Source of the DNA: Pseudolysinimonas sp051954455
Lineage (GTDB): Bacteria > Actinomycetota > Actinomycetes > Actinomycetales > Microbacteriaceae
Length of the DNA: 64,000 nucleotides
Assembly (NCBI RefSeq): GCF_051954455.1
Contig: NZ_JBQCHS010000012.1
Location: 1 to 64,000 of the forward strand
Direction of reading: 5' to 3'
Shown: positions 25,188 to 33,314 of the stretch, in pieces
Numbering within the stretch: position 1 is the stretch's first letter
How the letters are laid out: each line of letters begins with the position of its first letter
The notes under the pieces: generated by a model
The model's input: only the letters and a program-made list of their open reading frames with translations
What the model was told of the DNA's origin: nothing
Database searches by the model: none
Translations under genes and position numbers: made by a program

Positions 25188-25705
25188 ACCGAGATCGCGC
25201 GCACGTCGTGGCGCCCGAGCCGCGCCCGCCCGCCGAGCGCCGCGAGCTCCAGCGCGACGGAGACGCCCACGACCTCGAGCGACGCGTCGGCGAGGAGGCC
25301 GAGCGCGGCCCCCAGCGTCCCGCCGGTCGCGAGCACGTCGTCCACCAGCAGCACCCGCGACCCCGCCGGGAGCTCGTCGCGGTGCAGCTCGAGCGTCGCG
25401 GTCCCGTACTCCAGCGCGTAGTCGCGCGCGAAGACCGGGCGTGGCAGCTTGCCCGCCTTGCGGATCAGCACGAGCCCCGTGTCGCTCACGGCCGCCGCGG
25501 CGGCGGCCAGCGCGAACCCCCGCGCCTCGACGCCCGCGATCGCGTCGAACGGCCCCTCGGCCGCCGCGGCCAGCTCGGTCGCCACCGCGCGCAGCGCCAC
25601 CGGGTCCGCGAGCACGGGCGTCAGGTCGCGGAACACGATCCCGGGCTCCGGGAAGTCGGGCACGATCGCGGTGAGTCGGTCGAGGGCGTCGCTCGCAGCA
25701 GTCAC
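25178..25705 (-). CDS. apt: Adenine phosphoribosyltransferase
   Basis: A 175-residue purine-salvage enzyme that joins adenine and PRPP to give AMP. The PRPP motif is VLLVDDVLATGGTLGAA, and the family sequences IVPDFPEPGIVFRDLTPVL and GVEARGFALAAA are present. I start at GTG 25705 rather than the ATG at 25729, because a leaderless -10 (TACCCT on the minus strand) would lie inside the longer version and homology begins near LDRLTAIVPDFP. The final Val-Glu-stop is encoded by repeat copy B. Confidence 0.92.
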   Translation of the reverse strand: MTAASDALDRLTAIVPDFPEPGIVFRDLTPVLADPVALRAVATELAAAAEGPFDAIAGVEARGFALAAAAAAVSDTGLVLIRKAGKLPRPVFARDYALEYGTATLELHRDELPAGSRVLLVDDVLATGGTLGAALGLLADASLEVVGVSVALELAALGGRARLGRHDVRAISVVE

Positions 25706-25712
25706 CCGGACA

Positions 25713-25758
25713 AGGGTAGGCGCGCGCATAGGCGGCCGACGGCGGTGTCGCCTACCAT
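25713..25758. promoter_or_regulatory. Divergent leaderless promoters of apt and lemA
   Basis: Minus strand: TACCCT (25718-25713) lies 7 bases before the apt GTG. Plus strand: TACCAT (25753-25758) lies 6 bases before the lemA ATG at 25765. Neither gene has a Shine-Dalgarno. Confidence 0.55.
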
Positions 25759-25764
25759 GTGGGC

Positions 25765-26337
25765 ATGTCTGCCGGACTCATCATCTTGATCGTCGTGATC
25801 GTGGCCATCGTGCTGATCATCGGGATCTACCTCTGGGCCACCTACAACGGACTCGTCAGGATGAACGTCCGCGTCGACGAGGCGTGGAGCGACATCACGG
25901 TCCAGCTGAAGCGGCGAGCCGACCTGATCCCGAACCTCATCGAGACCGTCAAGGGCTACGCATCCCACGAATCCGGGGTCTTCCAGAAGGTCACCGAGGC
26001 GCGCGCGGCGACGCTGTCGGCGCAGGGACCCGCGGAGGCCGGCAAGGCCGAGAACCAGATGCAGTCGGCTCTGAAGTCGATCTTCGCGGTCGCGGAGGCG
26101 TACCCGCAGCTCCAGGCGAGCCAGAACTTCCTGCAGCTGCAAGCCGAGCTCGTCGACACCGAGGACAAGATCCAGGCCTCGCGGCGCTTCTACAACGGCG
26201 GGGTCCGCGAGCTCAACACGAAGATCAAGGTGTTCCCGAACACCCTGTTCGTGCGCGGTCTCGGCTTCCACGAGCGCGAGTTCTTCGAGGTCGACGAGCC
26301 GTCGGCCATCGCCGAGCCGCCGCGCGTCCAGTTCTGA
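25765..26337 (+). CDS. LemA family protein
   Basis: A 190-residue membrane-anchored protein. One N-terminal membrane segment (IILIVVIVAIVLIIGIYLWA, about residues 6-25) precedes a helical LemA domain. That domain has YNGLVRMNVRVDEAWSDI, RRADLIPNLIETVKGYA and RRFYNGGVRELNTKI. Its function is poorly known. LemA genes often lie beside HtpX-like membrane proteases, as here, suggesting a shared membrane-quality role. The ATG at 25765 is chosen over GTG 25759 because of the leaderless -10. Confidence 0.9.
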   Translation: MSAGLIILIVVIVAIVLIIGIYLWATYNGLVRMNVRVDEAWSDITVQLKRRADLIPNLIETVKGYASHESGVFQKVTEARAATLSAQGPAEAGKAENQMQSALKSIFAVAEAYPQLQASQNFLQLQAELVDTEDKIQASRRFYNGGVRELNTKIKVFPNTLFVRGLGFHEREFFEVDEPSAIAEPPRVQF

Positions 26338-26344
26338 CCCCGCC

Positions 26345-26380
26345 GGTCGAGTAACCCGCCGCGCGGGCGCAGCGAACCCC
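26345..26380 (+). repeat. Dispersed palindromic element, degenerate copy D
   Basis: The GGTCGAGTA end is intact 8 bases after the lemA stop. The other end has decayed to GCAGCGAACCCC. The middle keeps a GC stem (CCCGC and GCGGG). Confidence 0.55.
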
Positions 26381-26402
26381 TCCCACGACGAACTGACGGC
26401 CT

Positions 26403-27293
26403 ATGTACTCCGCGATCGCCGCGAACAAGCGCAACACGATCCTGATCATCGCGATCTTCCTCGTGATCATCGGCGGTCTCGGCGTGCTCGCCGCGCTGCT
26501 GCTGAACAGCTGGTCGATCGCGATCGTCGTGTTCGTGATCGCCACCGCGTACGCGGTGTTCCAGTACTTCTTCGCGTCGGCGCAGGCGCTGTCGATCAGC
26601 GGCGCGCGCCCCACCACCAAGGCCGACAACCCGCGGCTCTACCGGATCGTCGAGAACCTCGCGATCACGGAGGGCCTGCCGATGCCGAAGGTCTACGTCA
26701 TCGCCGACCCGGCTCCGAACGCGTTCGCGACCGGCCGCGACCCCAAGACGGCGTCGGTCGCCGCGACCACGGGGCTGCTCGACATCATGACCGACCGTGA
26801 GCTCGAGGGCGTCATGGCGCACGAGATGGGGCATGTCAAGAACTACGACATCCGCGTCTCGCTGGTCGTGTTCGGCCTCGTCGTCGCCATCGGTCTCATC
26901 TCCGACCTCGTGTTCCGGTTCCTGCTGTTCGGCGGCCGCAGCCGCAACAACAACCTCGGCGGCCCGGCGCTCATCGTCGTGCTGGTCATCGGGCTCGTCG
27001 CCGCGATCCTGGCGCCGATCGTCGCCGCGGTGGTGCAGGCCGCCATCTCGCGCCAGCGCGAGTACCTCGCCGACGCGTCGAGCGCCCTGACGACCCGCGA
27101 CCCGGAGGGGCTGGAGTCGGCCCTCGCCAAGCTGCAGGCGGGCTTCCGGCCGGTCCGTCGGACCACCTCGAGCATGTCCCACCTGTGGATCTCGAACCCC
27201 GACAAGCCCGGCTTCATGTCGCGCCTGTTCTCGACCCACCCGCCGATCCCGGACCGCATCGCGCGCCTCGAGAAGAACGCCACCCGCCTCTGA
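26403..27293 (+). CDS. M48-family zinc metalloprotease (HtpX-like)
   Basis: A 296-residue membrane protease. Two N-terminal membrane segments (about residues 14-33 and 39-58) are followed by the zinc site HEMGH near residue 139 and the third ligand in QREYLADASSALTTRDPE. A later hydrophobic pair lies at about 155-215. HtpX homologues degrade misfolded membrane proteins. No clear Shine-Dalgarno precedes the ATG, so translation may be coupled to the lemA transcript. Dispersed repeats flank it on both sides. Confidence 0.9.
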   Translation: MYSAIAANKRNTILIIAIFLVIIGGLGVLAALLLNSWSIAIVVFVIATAYAVFQYFFASAQALSISGARPTTKADNPRLYRIVENLAITEGLPMPKVYVIADPAPNAFATGRDPKTASVAATTGLLDIMTDRELEGVMAHEMGHVKNYDIRVSLVVFGLVVAIGLISDLVFRFLLFGGRSRNNNLGGPALIVVLVIGLVAAILAPIVAAVVQAAISRQREYLADASSALTTRDPEGLESALAKLQAGFRPVRRTTSSMSHLWISNPDKPGFMSRLFSTHPPIPDRIARLEKNATRL

Positions 27294-27301
27294 CCCCGGT
27301 G

Positions 27302-27336
27302 GGTCGAGTAGCCGCCCCCGGCGGCGTATCGAGACC
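27302..27336 (+). repeat. Dispersed palindromic element, copy C
   Basis: The copy begins GGTCGAGTAGCCGC and ends GCGGCGTATCGAGACC, 8 bases after the protease stop. It abuts the stop codon of the minus-strand gene that ends at 27337, so it lies exactly between two convergent genes. Confidence 0.8.
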
Positions 27337-27879
27337 TCAGCCCCCCGCGATCCCGTCCTGCAGCTCCCGGATGATCGCCGCGAGTTCCCCGGAGCCCAGG
27401 AGCCCCGGCCCGAGCGGGCCGGCGATGTCCTTGCCGACGCGGGGGAGCCGGGCGAGCGCCGCGCGCGCATCCGGCGTGAGCAGCGCCAGCTGCGCCGCGA
27501 CCTCCGCCGCCGCGGCCGCTGCGGGGTCCTGGGCCGCGAGCCCGACGGCGCGCACCGCGTAGGCGGCAGCCCCGAGCGCGTGCGCCCCCATGTGAGCGAC
27601 GCCCGACGCCTGCGCCGCGCTCCGCGCTGCGGCGACCCCGGCGCCCGAGCGCGCGGAGCCGGCGGCGCGCCCGGCCTCGAAGCGGCGACGGATCTGTCCG
27701 GCCGCATCGAGCTCGCCGCGCGCGTAGGCCCGTGCTCGGGCGATCGCGTTGCGCGGGCGGTCGTCGTCCGGCGCCTCGATTTCGAAGAGCGGCAGCACGC
27801 GCTCCGCGCAGTCGGCGGCCCACGCCGCCGCGGCGCGGCGGTCCTCCGGCTCGAGGGTCTGCGGCGACGCCACGGTCAC
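27337..27879 (-). CDS. Imm-5-like (putative immunity) family protein
   Basis: A 180-residue Ala-rich helical protein. The stretch RVLPLFEIEAPDDDRPRNAI (about residues 25-44), followed by an ARAYARGEL motif and several Ala-rich helices, matches the family labelled putative immunity protein or Imm-5-like, as I recall it. Those labels come from neighbourhood analysis, and no toxin gene is near. GTG 27879 overlaps the stop of the AlkZ-like gene, so the two are coupled. A link to DNA repair is as likely as immunity; both are inference. Confidence 0.6.
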   Translation of the reverse strand: MTVASPQTLEPEDRRAAAAWAADCAERVLPLFEIEAPDDDRPRNAIARARAYARGELDAAGQIRRRFEAGRAAGSARSGAGVAAARSAAQASGVAHMGAHALGAAAYAVRAVGLAAQDPAAAAAAEVAAQLALLTPDARAALARLPRVGKDIAGPLGPGLLGSGELAAIIRELQDGIAGG

Positions 27880-29087
27880 GCTGCCGCGGCGTCCGGCGGG
27901 TCGAGGAGCGGCACCCCGAGTTCGGCCGCGAGCTCGCGGGCCAGGTCGCCGCGGCCGACCACCTCGATCTCGGGCAGGCCCTGCCATCCCGTCGCATCCC
28001 GGACGGCGAGCGCCACCCGATCGACGGTCGTGACCGCGGCGTCGCCCTCGCGCCACGCGGACTGCACCCGCAGCACGCCGCGTTGGCGATCGCTCTTGAG
28101 GTCGACGCGCCCGACGAGCGCCTCGTCGACGAGCACCGGAAGCGTGTAGTAGCCGAAGCGCCGCTTCGGCGCGGGGGTGTAGATCTCGATGCGGTAGTGG
28201 AATCCGAACATCCGCAGCGCCCGGTCGCGGTCCCACACGATCGGATCGAACGGCGACAGCAGCGCGGCCGCCTCGATCCGGCGGGGGATACGGGCGTCGC
28301 GATGCAGGTAGGCGCGCGCCGGCCAGCCCGGCACCGCGACCTCGCGCAGCTCGCCCGCGTCGACGAGGTCCCGGACCGCGCGCTTGGTGTCGTCGACGTA
28401 GAGCCGGTAATAGTCGGCGAGGTCGCCGACCGTGCCGATGCCGAGCGCCGCCGCCGACCGCCGCACGAGCTCCCGTACGGCGTCGGTGCGATCCACTTGC
28501 GTCTCGAGCAGGTCCGGCGGGATGACGGTCTCGGCGGGCGCGTAGAGCCGCTGGAAGCGGGTGCGCCCCGCGATCGCGAGGTCGCCGCTGCGGAACAGCA
28601 TCTCGAGGCCCTGCTTGGTCGACGACCAGCCCCACCAGGGCGTGCTGCGCGCGCTCTCCTCGTCCTGGAGGGCGCCCGAGGTCAGGGGGCCCTTCTCGGC
28701 GAGCTCGGACCGCAGCCAGGCGAGGGTCGCCGCGTTGTCGCGGAGCCAGTCCGCGTGCTTCGCCCGGAACGCCTCGCGTCGCCACGCGAAGAGCGGCCAG
28801 TCGGCGACCGGCACGATCGCCGCCTCGTGCGCCCATTGCTCGGTGTAGGCGGAGCGGCGGGCGAAGGTCAGCCGGTCGAGCAGGGTCTTGTCGTAGACGC
28901 CGAGGCGGGCGAGGACCGGGAGGTAATGGCTCCGGTCGAACACATTGACCGAGTCGAGCTGCAGGAGCCGGAGCCTGCCGAGCAGCAGGTTGAGCTGCCG
29001 GGTCCCGGCGGTCGTGGGCCGCGCGCCGAACCCCTGCGCCGCGAGGAGGACGCGACGCGCCGCGGCGGGCGAGAGGGAATCCGGCAC
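27876..29087 (-). CDS. Winged-helix DNA glycosylase, AlkZ/YcaQ family
   Basis: A 403-residue member of the HTH_42 superfamily, whose studied members (AlkZ of Streptomyces, YcaQ of E. coli) unhook interstrand crosslinks and remove alkylated bases. The N-terminal sequence LGRLRLLQLDSVNVFDRSHY contains the catalytic Gln-x-Asp motif of the YcaQ type. Further conserved parts are WAHEAAIVP, DLADYYRL and LLSPFDPIVWDRDRALRMF. It is the first gene of a two-gene unit. The 177 bases upstream carry two identical palindromes that may control it. Confidence 0.85.
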   Translation of the reverse strand: MPDSLSPAAARRVLLAAQGFGARPTTAGTRQLNLLLGRLRLLQLDSVNVFDRSHYLPVLARLGVYDKTLLDRLTFARRSAYTEQWAHEAAIVPVADWPLFAWRREAFRAKHADWLRDNAATLAWLRSELAEKGPLTSGALQDEESARSTPWWGWSSTKQGLEMLFRSGDLAIAGRTRFQRLYAPAETVIPPDLLETQVDRTDAVRELVRRSAAALGIGTVGDLADYYRLYVDDTKRAVRDLVDAGELREVAVPGWPARAYLHRDARIPRRIEAAALLSPFDPIVWDRDRALRMFGFHYRIEIYTPAPKRRFGYYTLPVLVDEALVGRVDLKSDRQRGVLRVQSAWREGDAAVTTVDRVALAVRDATGWQGLPEIEVVGRGDLARELAAELGVPLLDPPDAAAA

Positions 29088-29160
29088 CCCCTCATCCTGG
29101 CCCGCCCGACCGACACCCGATTCGTTCCGCGCCCCTGCTCCGCGCCATCGAGCCGCGACT

Positions 29161-29225
29161 CGTCGCGCGTGCGACGAATCGCACCGGCGCGCGGAATCCC
29201 GCCCGCACGTGCGACTGATCGCACG
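29161..29225. repeat. Twin 16-base palindromes upstream of the AlkZ-like gene
   Basis: GTGCGA-CGAA-TCGCAC (29170-29185) and GTGCGA-CTGA-TCGCAC (29210-29225) have identical arms and start 40 bases apart, near four helical turns. A third overlapping palindrome, TCGTCGC-GCGT-GCGACGA, lies at 29161-29178. The region 29088-29264 holds no gene. This layout suits cooperative repressor binding. Confidence 0.6.
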
Positions 29226-29264
29226 GACCGGCGGGCGGGCTGACGGCGTGAGCCGGGATCCGGG

Positions 29265-29945
29265 TTACGCGCGGGCGGCGTCCAGATGCGGGATGTCGGC
29301 GACCGAGTCGAGGAGGTGGTCGTAGGGCTGGCCCTCGAAGTCCTCGCGTGCGAGGGCGCCGGTCAGCACCGCGACGGCGATGACGCCCGCATTCGTGGCC
29401 GCCTGCACGTCGACGACCGTGTCGCCGGCGGCGATCACGCGCCGCACGTCGGTGACGCCGGTCAACTCCATGGCGTGGTGGATCAGGTAGGGCGCCGGCC
29501 GGCCCGCCGTGACATCGGAGGTGGTGACGACCGCGTCGAGGAGGCCGTCGACGCCGCTGTGCCAGCCGAGCGCCTCGAGCAGCGGCAGCGCGACGTCGTC
29601 GTCGAATCCGGTGGTCAGGGCGATGCGCACGCCGCGGTCCCGCAGCGTGCGCAGGGCGTCCTCGACGCCCGGCAGGGCGACGGGCGGCTGCTCGCGGTAC
29701 AGCTCGGCGAGGATCGCATGGAACCGCCCGAAGGCCGCCTCGACGGAGGCGGTGGTCGGGTCGGCCCCGCCGAGCCGCATGAGCGCCCCGATCGCCTCGG
29801 TCTTGTCGGTGCCCATCCAGCGCTGGAGGTCCTCCGTCGCGACGGTCGCGCCGGTCTCCTCGACGCAGCGCTGCAGGGCCACGTACACGGAGCCGTGGTC
29901 GTCGATGGTGGTACCGGCCATGTCGAGGGCCACGAGGTCGATCAC
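29265..29945 (-). CDS. Phosphonatase-like HAD hydrolase (TIGR03351 type)
   Basis: A 226-residue HAD-family enzyme. Motif I DMAGTTID starts with the nucleophile Asp8 and matches the DxAGTT form of phosphonoacetaldehyde hydrolase. MGTDK places Lys48 at the MGxxK position where PhnX forms its Schiff base. Motif III appears in GDTVVDVQAATNAG. The family is thought to split C-P bonds of an aldehyde derived from an aminophosphonate. GTG 29945 follows homology to VIDLVALDMAG. It is divergent from the FAD oxidase that would make its substrate. Confidence 0.83.
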   Translation of the reverse strand: MIDLVALDMAGTTIDDHGSVYVALQRCVEETGATVATEDLQRWMGTDKTEAIGALMRLGGADPTTASVEAAFGRFHAILAELYREQPPVALPGVEDALRTLRDRGVRIALTTGFDDDVALPLLEALGWHSGVDGLLDAVVTTSDVTAGRPAPYLIHHAMELTGVTDVRRVIAAGDTVVDVQAATNAGVIAVAVLTGALAREDFEGQPYDHLLDSVADIPHLDAARA

Positions 29946-30033
29946 GTCCCGATCCTGGCCGCGGTCGGCGTCCGGCCGGTGAACATCCGGCGACGCGGCG
30001 GCGTTCGGGCGGCTCCGGCTCCTGCCGCCGGGC

Positions 30034-30039
30034 CAGCAT
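30034..30039 (+). promoter_or_regulatory. Leaderless promoter -10 box (CAGCAT)
   Basis: CAGCAT ends 6 bases before the GTG at 30046. There is no Shine-Dalgarno. Confidence 0.4.
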
Positions 30040-30045
30040 CGCAGG

Positions 30046-31161
30046 GTGAGCTCCGAGACCGATGTCCTCGTCGTCGGCGCCGGGATCGCGGGCCTCGCCC
30101 ACGCGATCGCCGCGCACGAGCGCGGCTTGCGCGTGACCGTGATCGAGCGCGACATCCGCGCGGTGGGCGCGTCCGTCCGCAATTTCGGGCACGCCTGCGT
30201 GACCGCCCAGAGCGGCGAGCTGCTGGAGCTCGCCCGGATCGCCCGCGGCAAGTGGCTGCAGTACGGCGCGCTCGCGGGCATGTTCGTGCGCGAGACGGGC
30301 GGCCTCGCCGTCGCGCGCACGGCCGCCGAGGCGGCGGTGCTCGAGGAGCTGTCGGCGAGCCGGGACGCCGGCCAGGTCGCGCTCCTCACCGCCGCCGAGG
30401 TCCGCGAGCACCTGGGGGAGCCCGCCGACCCGGCGATCGTCGGCGGCGCGTTCCTGCGGGACGACCTGCGCGTCGACCCGCGCGAGGCGGTGGGCGCGCT
30501 CGCCGCGTGGCTCGCCGACCAGCCCGGCGTCGAGTTCCGCTGGGGGACCGCGTTCCTCGGAGCGGAGGACGGCGTCGTGCGCACCACCCGCGGCGAGATC
30601 CGCGCCGCCCGCACCATCGTGTGCGTCGGGCACGATCTCGACCACGTGTTCCCGGAGCTCGCGGCCGCCGGGGAGGTGGAGCGCTGCGGGCTGCAGATGG
30701 CGCTCGTGGAGGCGCCCCGCGGCATCCGCATCGCCCCGGCCGTGCTGACCGGCACCTCGATGCTGCGCTATCCGGCCTTCGCGGAGACCGCCGCCGCCGA
30801 GGCCCTCCGCGCCGAGATGGCGGCGAGTCACCCCGAGCTCGTCGGCATCGGGGCGAACGTCATGTTCACCCAGCGACCCGACGGCACCCTCGTCGTCGGC
30901 GACTCGCACCGCTACGGCGCGACGATGGATCCGTTCACCGAGGAGTCGACGAGCCGCGTCCTGCTCGACGAGATCGGTCGGATCCTCGGCACCGAGCTGC
31001 GGGTCGTCCAGCGCTGGCAGGGGGTCTACGCCTCGAGCCCACGCCAGCCCTACCTGGTTGCGGAGGCGGGGCCCGGCGTCACGGCCGTGTCGATCACGAG
31101 CGGGGTCGGGATGACGATCTCCCTCGGGGTCGCGCAGAAGACGCTCTCGTCGTTCGACTGA
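30046..31161 (+). CDS. TIGR03364-type FAD-dependent oxidoreductase (aminophosphonate oxidase)
   Basis: A 371-residue DAO-fold flavoprotein. The dinucleotide motif is VLVVGAGIAGLAHA (residues 8-21), and SVRNFGHACVT (about 44-54) is the family signature near the flavin. The family is known to associate with the phosphonatase-like HAD next door and with phosphonate importers. It is thought to deaminate an aminoethylphosphonate relative, such as 1-hydroxy-2-aminoethylphosphonate, to the aldehyde. That synteny is exactly what is found here, with an ABC importer directly downstream. Confidence 0.85.
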   Translation: MSSETDVLVVGAGIAGLAHAIAAHERGLRVTVIERDIRAVGASVRNFGHACVTAQSGELLELARIARGKWLQYGALAGMFVRETGGLAVARTAAEAAVLEELSASRDAGQVALLTAAEVREHLGEPADPAIVGGAFLRDDLRVDPREAVGALAAWLADQPGVEFRWGTAFLGAEDGVVRTTRGEIRAARTIVCVGHDLDHVFPELAAAGEVERCGLQMALVEAPRGIRIAPAVLTGTSMLRYPAFAETAAAEALRAEMAASHPELVGIGANVMFTQRPDGTLVVGDSHRYGATMDPFTEESTSRVLLDEIGRILGTELRVVQRWQGVYASSPRQPYLVAEAGPGVTAVSITSGVGMTISLGVAQKTLSSFD

Positions 31162-31245
31162 CGTTCACGTCGAGGGGGCCAGCCGGTCACCCGTCCCGCC
31201 CACTGTTGCGGAGTTCCCGAACACCTCGAACAGAAGGACTCCCCC

Positions 31246-32403
31246 ATGAAGAAGCGGTTCCTCGCCGCTGTCGCCCTCTCGGCGACCGCAGTCGTCGCCC
31301 TGGCCGGCTGCGCCTCGGGCACGTCCGCCGGCTCCGGCGGCAGTGTCACGACCCTCACCCACGAGCAGGCGCTCACGGCCAAGTCGGCCAAGGACTTCGG
31401 CGGCATGGCGGGCCTCGAGGCCGCTGCCAAGAAGGAGGGTCACCTCAACGTGATCACCCTCCCGCCGTCGTGGGCCAACTACGGCAAGATCATCGCCGGC
31501 TTCGAGAAGAAGTACCCGCAGATCAAGATCAACTCGGAGAACCCCGACGGCTCGTCGGCCGACGAGGTCACCGCCGCGAAGTCGCAGAAGGGCCAGTCGA
31601 CCGCTCCCGACGTCTTCGACCTTGGCACGGCCGTCATGAACCAGAACCTCGACCTGCTGGCGCCCTACCAGGTGCAGAACTGGAGCAAGGTCCAGGACGA
31701 CTGGAAGGACTCCACCGACAGCAAGTGGATCTACGACTACACCGGCCTGATGTCGATCGGCTACGACAGCAAGGTGTTCCCGAAGGGCATCAAGAAGCTC
31801 GACGACCTGCTTCAGCCGCAGTTCAAGAACAAGGTCGCCATCAAGGGCGACCCGACCCAGGCGAACGAGGCCCTGTCGGCCGTCACCATGGCGGCACTGC
31901 AGTCGGGCGGCTCGGTCAGCGACATCCAGCCCGGCATCGACTTCTTCCACAAGCTGAAGCAGGCCGGCAACTACCTCGGCACACTTCCCACACAGGCGAC
32001 GGTCGCCTCGGGGGAGACGCCGGTCGTCATCCAGTGGTCGTTCAACAACGTCGGCTGGGGCCCCGCGGCCGGCAGCCAGGGAAACCCCAACTGGAAGACC
32101 GTGGTCCTGCCCGGCACCGGCTTCGGCAGCTATTACAACCAGGCCATCAACGCGGACGCGCCCAACCCGGCCGCCGCGCGGCTCTGGGAGGAGTACCTCT
32201 ACTCGCCCGAGGTGCAGAACCTGTACCTCGCTGCGGGCGCCTACCCGGCGATGCTCCCGGCCATGAAGAAGGACGGCACCGTCGACACCTCGGTGCTCAA
32301 GAAGGTCGGCGACGCCCCGTCCGACTTCGTGCAGCTCGACGCCGACAACGCCGCCAAGGCCTCGGCTCTGCTCACGTCCGAGTGGGCCGCCGCGATCGGC
32401 TGA
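31246..32403 (+). CDS. ABC transporter substrate-binding lipoprotein, aminophosphonate-type
   Basis: A 385-residue extracellular solute receptor of the iron/spermidine/phosphonate (SBP_bac_1/6/8) class. MKKRFLAAVALSATAVVALAGC is a lipoprotein signal with lipobox LAGC. The mature part contains PPSWANYGKIIAGFEKKYP and DYTGLMSIGYDSKVFP. AGAAGGA precedes the ATG. Given the FAD and HAD neighbours, an aminoethylphosphonate-like ligand is likely but not proven. The stop overlaps the permease start by one base (TGATG). Confidence 0.86.
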   Translation: MKKRFLAAVALSATAVVALAGCASGTSAGSGGSVTTLTHEQALTAKSAKDFGGMAGLEAAAKKEGHLNVITLPPSWANYGKIIAGFEKKYPQIKINSENPDGSSADEVTAAKSQKGQSTAPDVFDLGTAVMNQNLDLLAPYQVQNWSKVQDDWKDSTDSKWIYDYTGLMSIGYDSKVFPKGIKKLDDLLQPQFKNKVAIKGDPTQANEALSAVTMAALQSGGSVSDIQPGIDFFHKLKQAGNYLGTLPTQATVASGETPVVIQWSFNNVGWGPAAGSQGNPNWKTVVLPGTGFGSYYNQAINADAPNPAAARLWEEYLYSPEVQNLYLAAGAYPAMLPAMKKDGTVDTSVLKKVGDAPSDFVQLDADNAAKASALLTSEWAAAIG

Positions 32404-33314
32404 TGACCGCATTCGCACGGGACTCCACGGCAGAGAGCCGCGGCGCCGGGGTCACTCCTCGGCGCCGCGGCGCGCGCCTCGGAGTCGGATGGATCGGGCT
32501 CGCGCCCTTCACGATCTACGCACTGCTGTTCCTCGCGATCCCCGCGGTTCTCGCGATCGCGAGCGGGTTCTTCACCGAGGACGGCGCGTTCACCCTCGCC
32601 AACTTCGCGACCTTCGCGAACCCGACGACCCAGAAGGACATCGTCGGCTCGATCGGGCTCTCCGCCGTCACCGCCGTCGTCGGCGCGATCGTCGGCGCGA
32701 TCATCTGCTACGCGCTGCTGTCGATGCGGCCGGACGGCTGGCTGCGGACGATCGTCGGCTCGGCCTCCAGCGTCCTCGCCCAGTTCGGCGGCGTCATGCT
32801 CGCATTCGCCTTCGTCGCGACGATGGGCAACACCGGCATCCTCTACGTCATCCTGAACGGCATCGCCGGCGACGGCACGTTCAGCTCGCCGCTCTACACG
32901 GTGCCGGGCCTCGTGCCGGTCTACCTGTTCTTCCAGATCCCGCTCATGGTGCTGACCTTCATGCCCGCGATGGAGGCCCTGAAGCCCGCCTGGGGCGAAG
33001 CCGTCGCGACGCTCGGCGGCACCCGCTGGACGTACTGGCGCCGGGTCGGGATCCCGGTGCTCGCGCCCGCCTTCTTCGGCTGCGCGATCCTGCTCTTCGC
33101 GAACTCGTTCTCGTCGTTCGCGACCGCCGCGGCGCTGATCAGCCAGGGCGGGCTCATCTCGCTCGACATCTTCCGCGCGTCGACCAGCGAGACCGTGCTC
33201 GGCCACGCCAACGAGGCCGGCTCGCTCGCCCTCGCGATGGTGGTCGTGATGATCGTCCTGATGTCCGTCTACGGCGTGCTGCAGCGCCGCGCCGCGAGGT
33301 GGGAGGACCGATGA
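32403..33314 (+). CDS. ABC transporter permease (first of pair)
   Basis: A 303-residue inner-membrane permease of the PotB/PhnU type with about six membrane segments, beginning WIGLAPFTIYALLFLAIPAV. The ATPase-docking EAA loop is GEAVATLGGTRWTYWRRVGIP (about residues 198-218). It forms a heterodimer with the next gene, to which it is fused by an ATGA overlap. TGATG overlap with the receptor gene implies reinitiation and balanced expression. Confidence 0.9.
   Translation: MTAFARDSTAESRGAGVTPRRRGARLGVGWIGLAPFTIYALLFLAIPAVLAIASGFFTEDGAFTLANFATFANPTTQKDIVGSIGLSAVTAVVGAIVGAIICYALLSMRPDGWLRTIVGSASSVLAQFGGVMLAFAFVATMGNTGILYVILNGIAGDGTFSSPLYTVPGLVPVYLFFQIPLMVLTFMPAMEALKPAWGEAVATLGGTRWTYWRRVGIPVLAPAFFGCAILLFANSFSSFATAAALISQGGLISLDIFRASTSETVLGHANEAGSLALAMVVVMIVLMSVYGVLQRRAARWEDR

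Noticed and set aside
27337..27879. Toxin-immunity pair suggested by the Imm-5-like label
   Set aside because: No polymorphic toxin or secretion gene is nearby, and the partner is a DNA glycosylase; the label alone is not enough.
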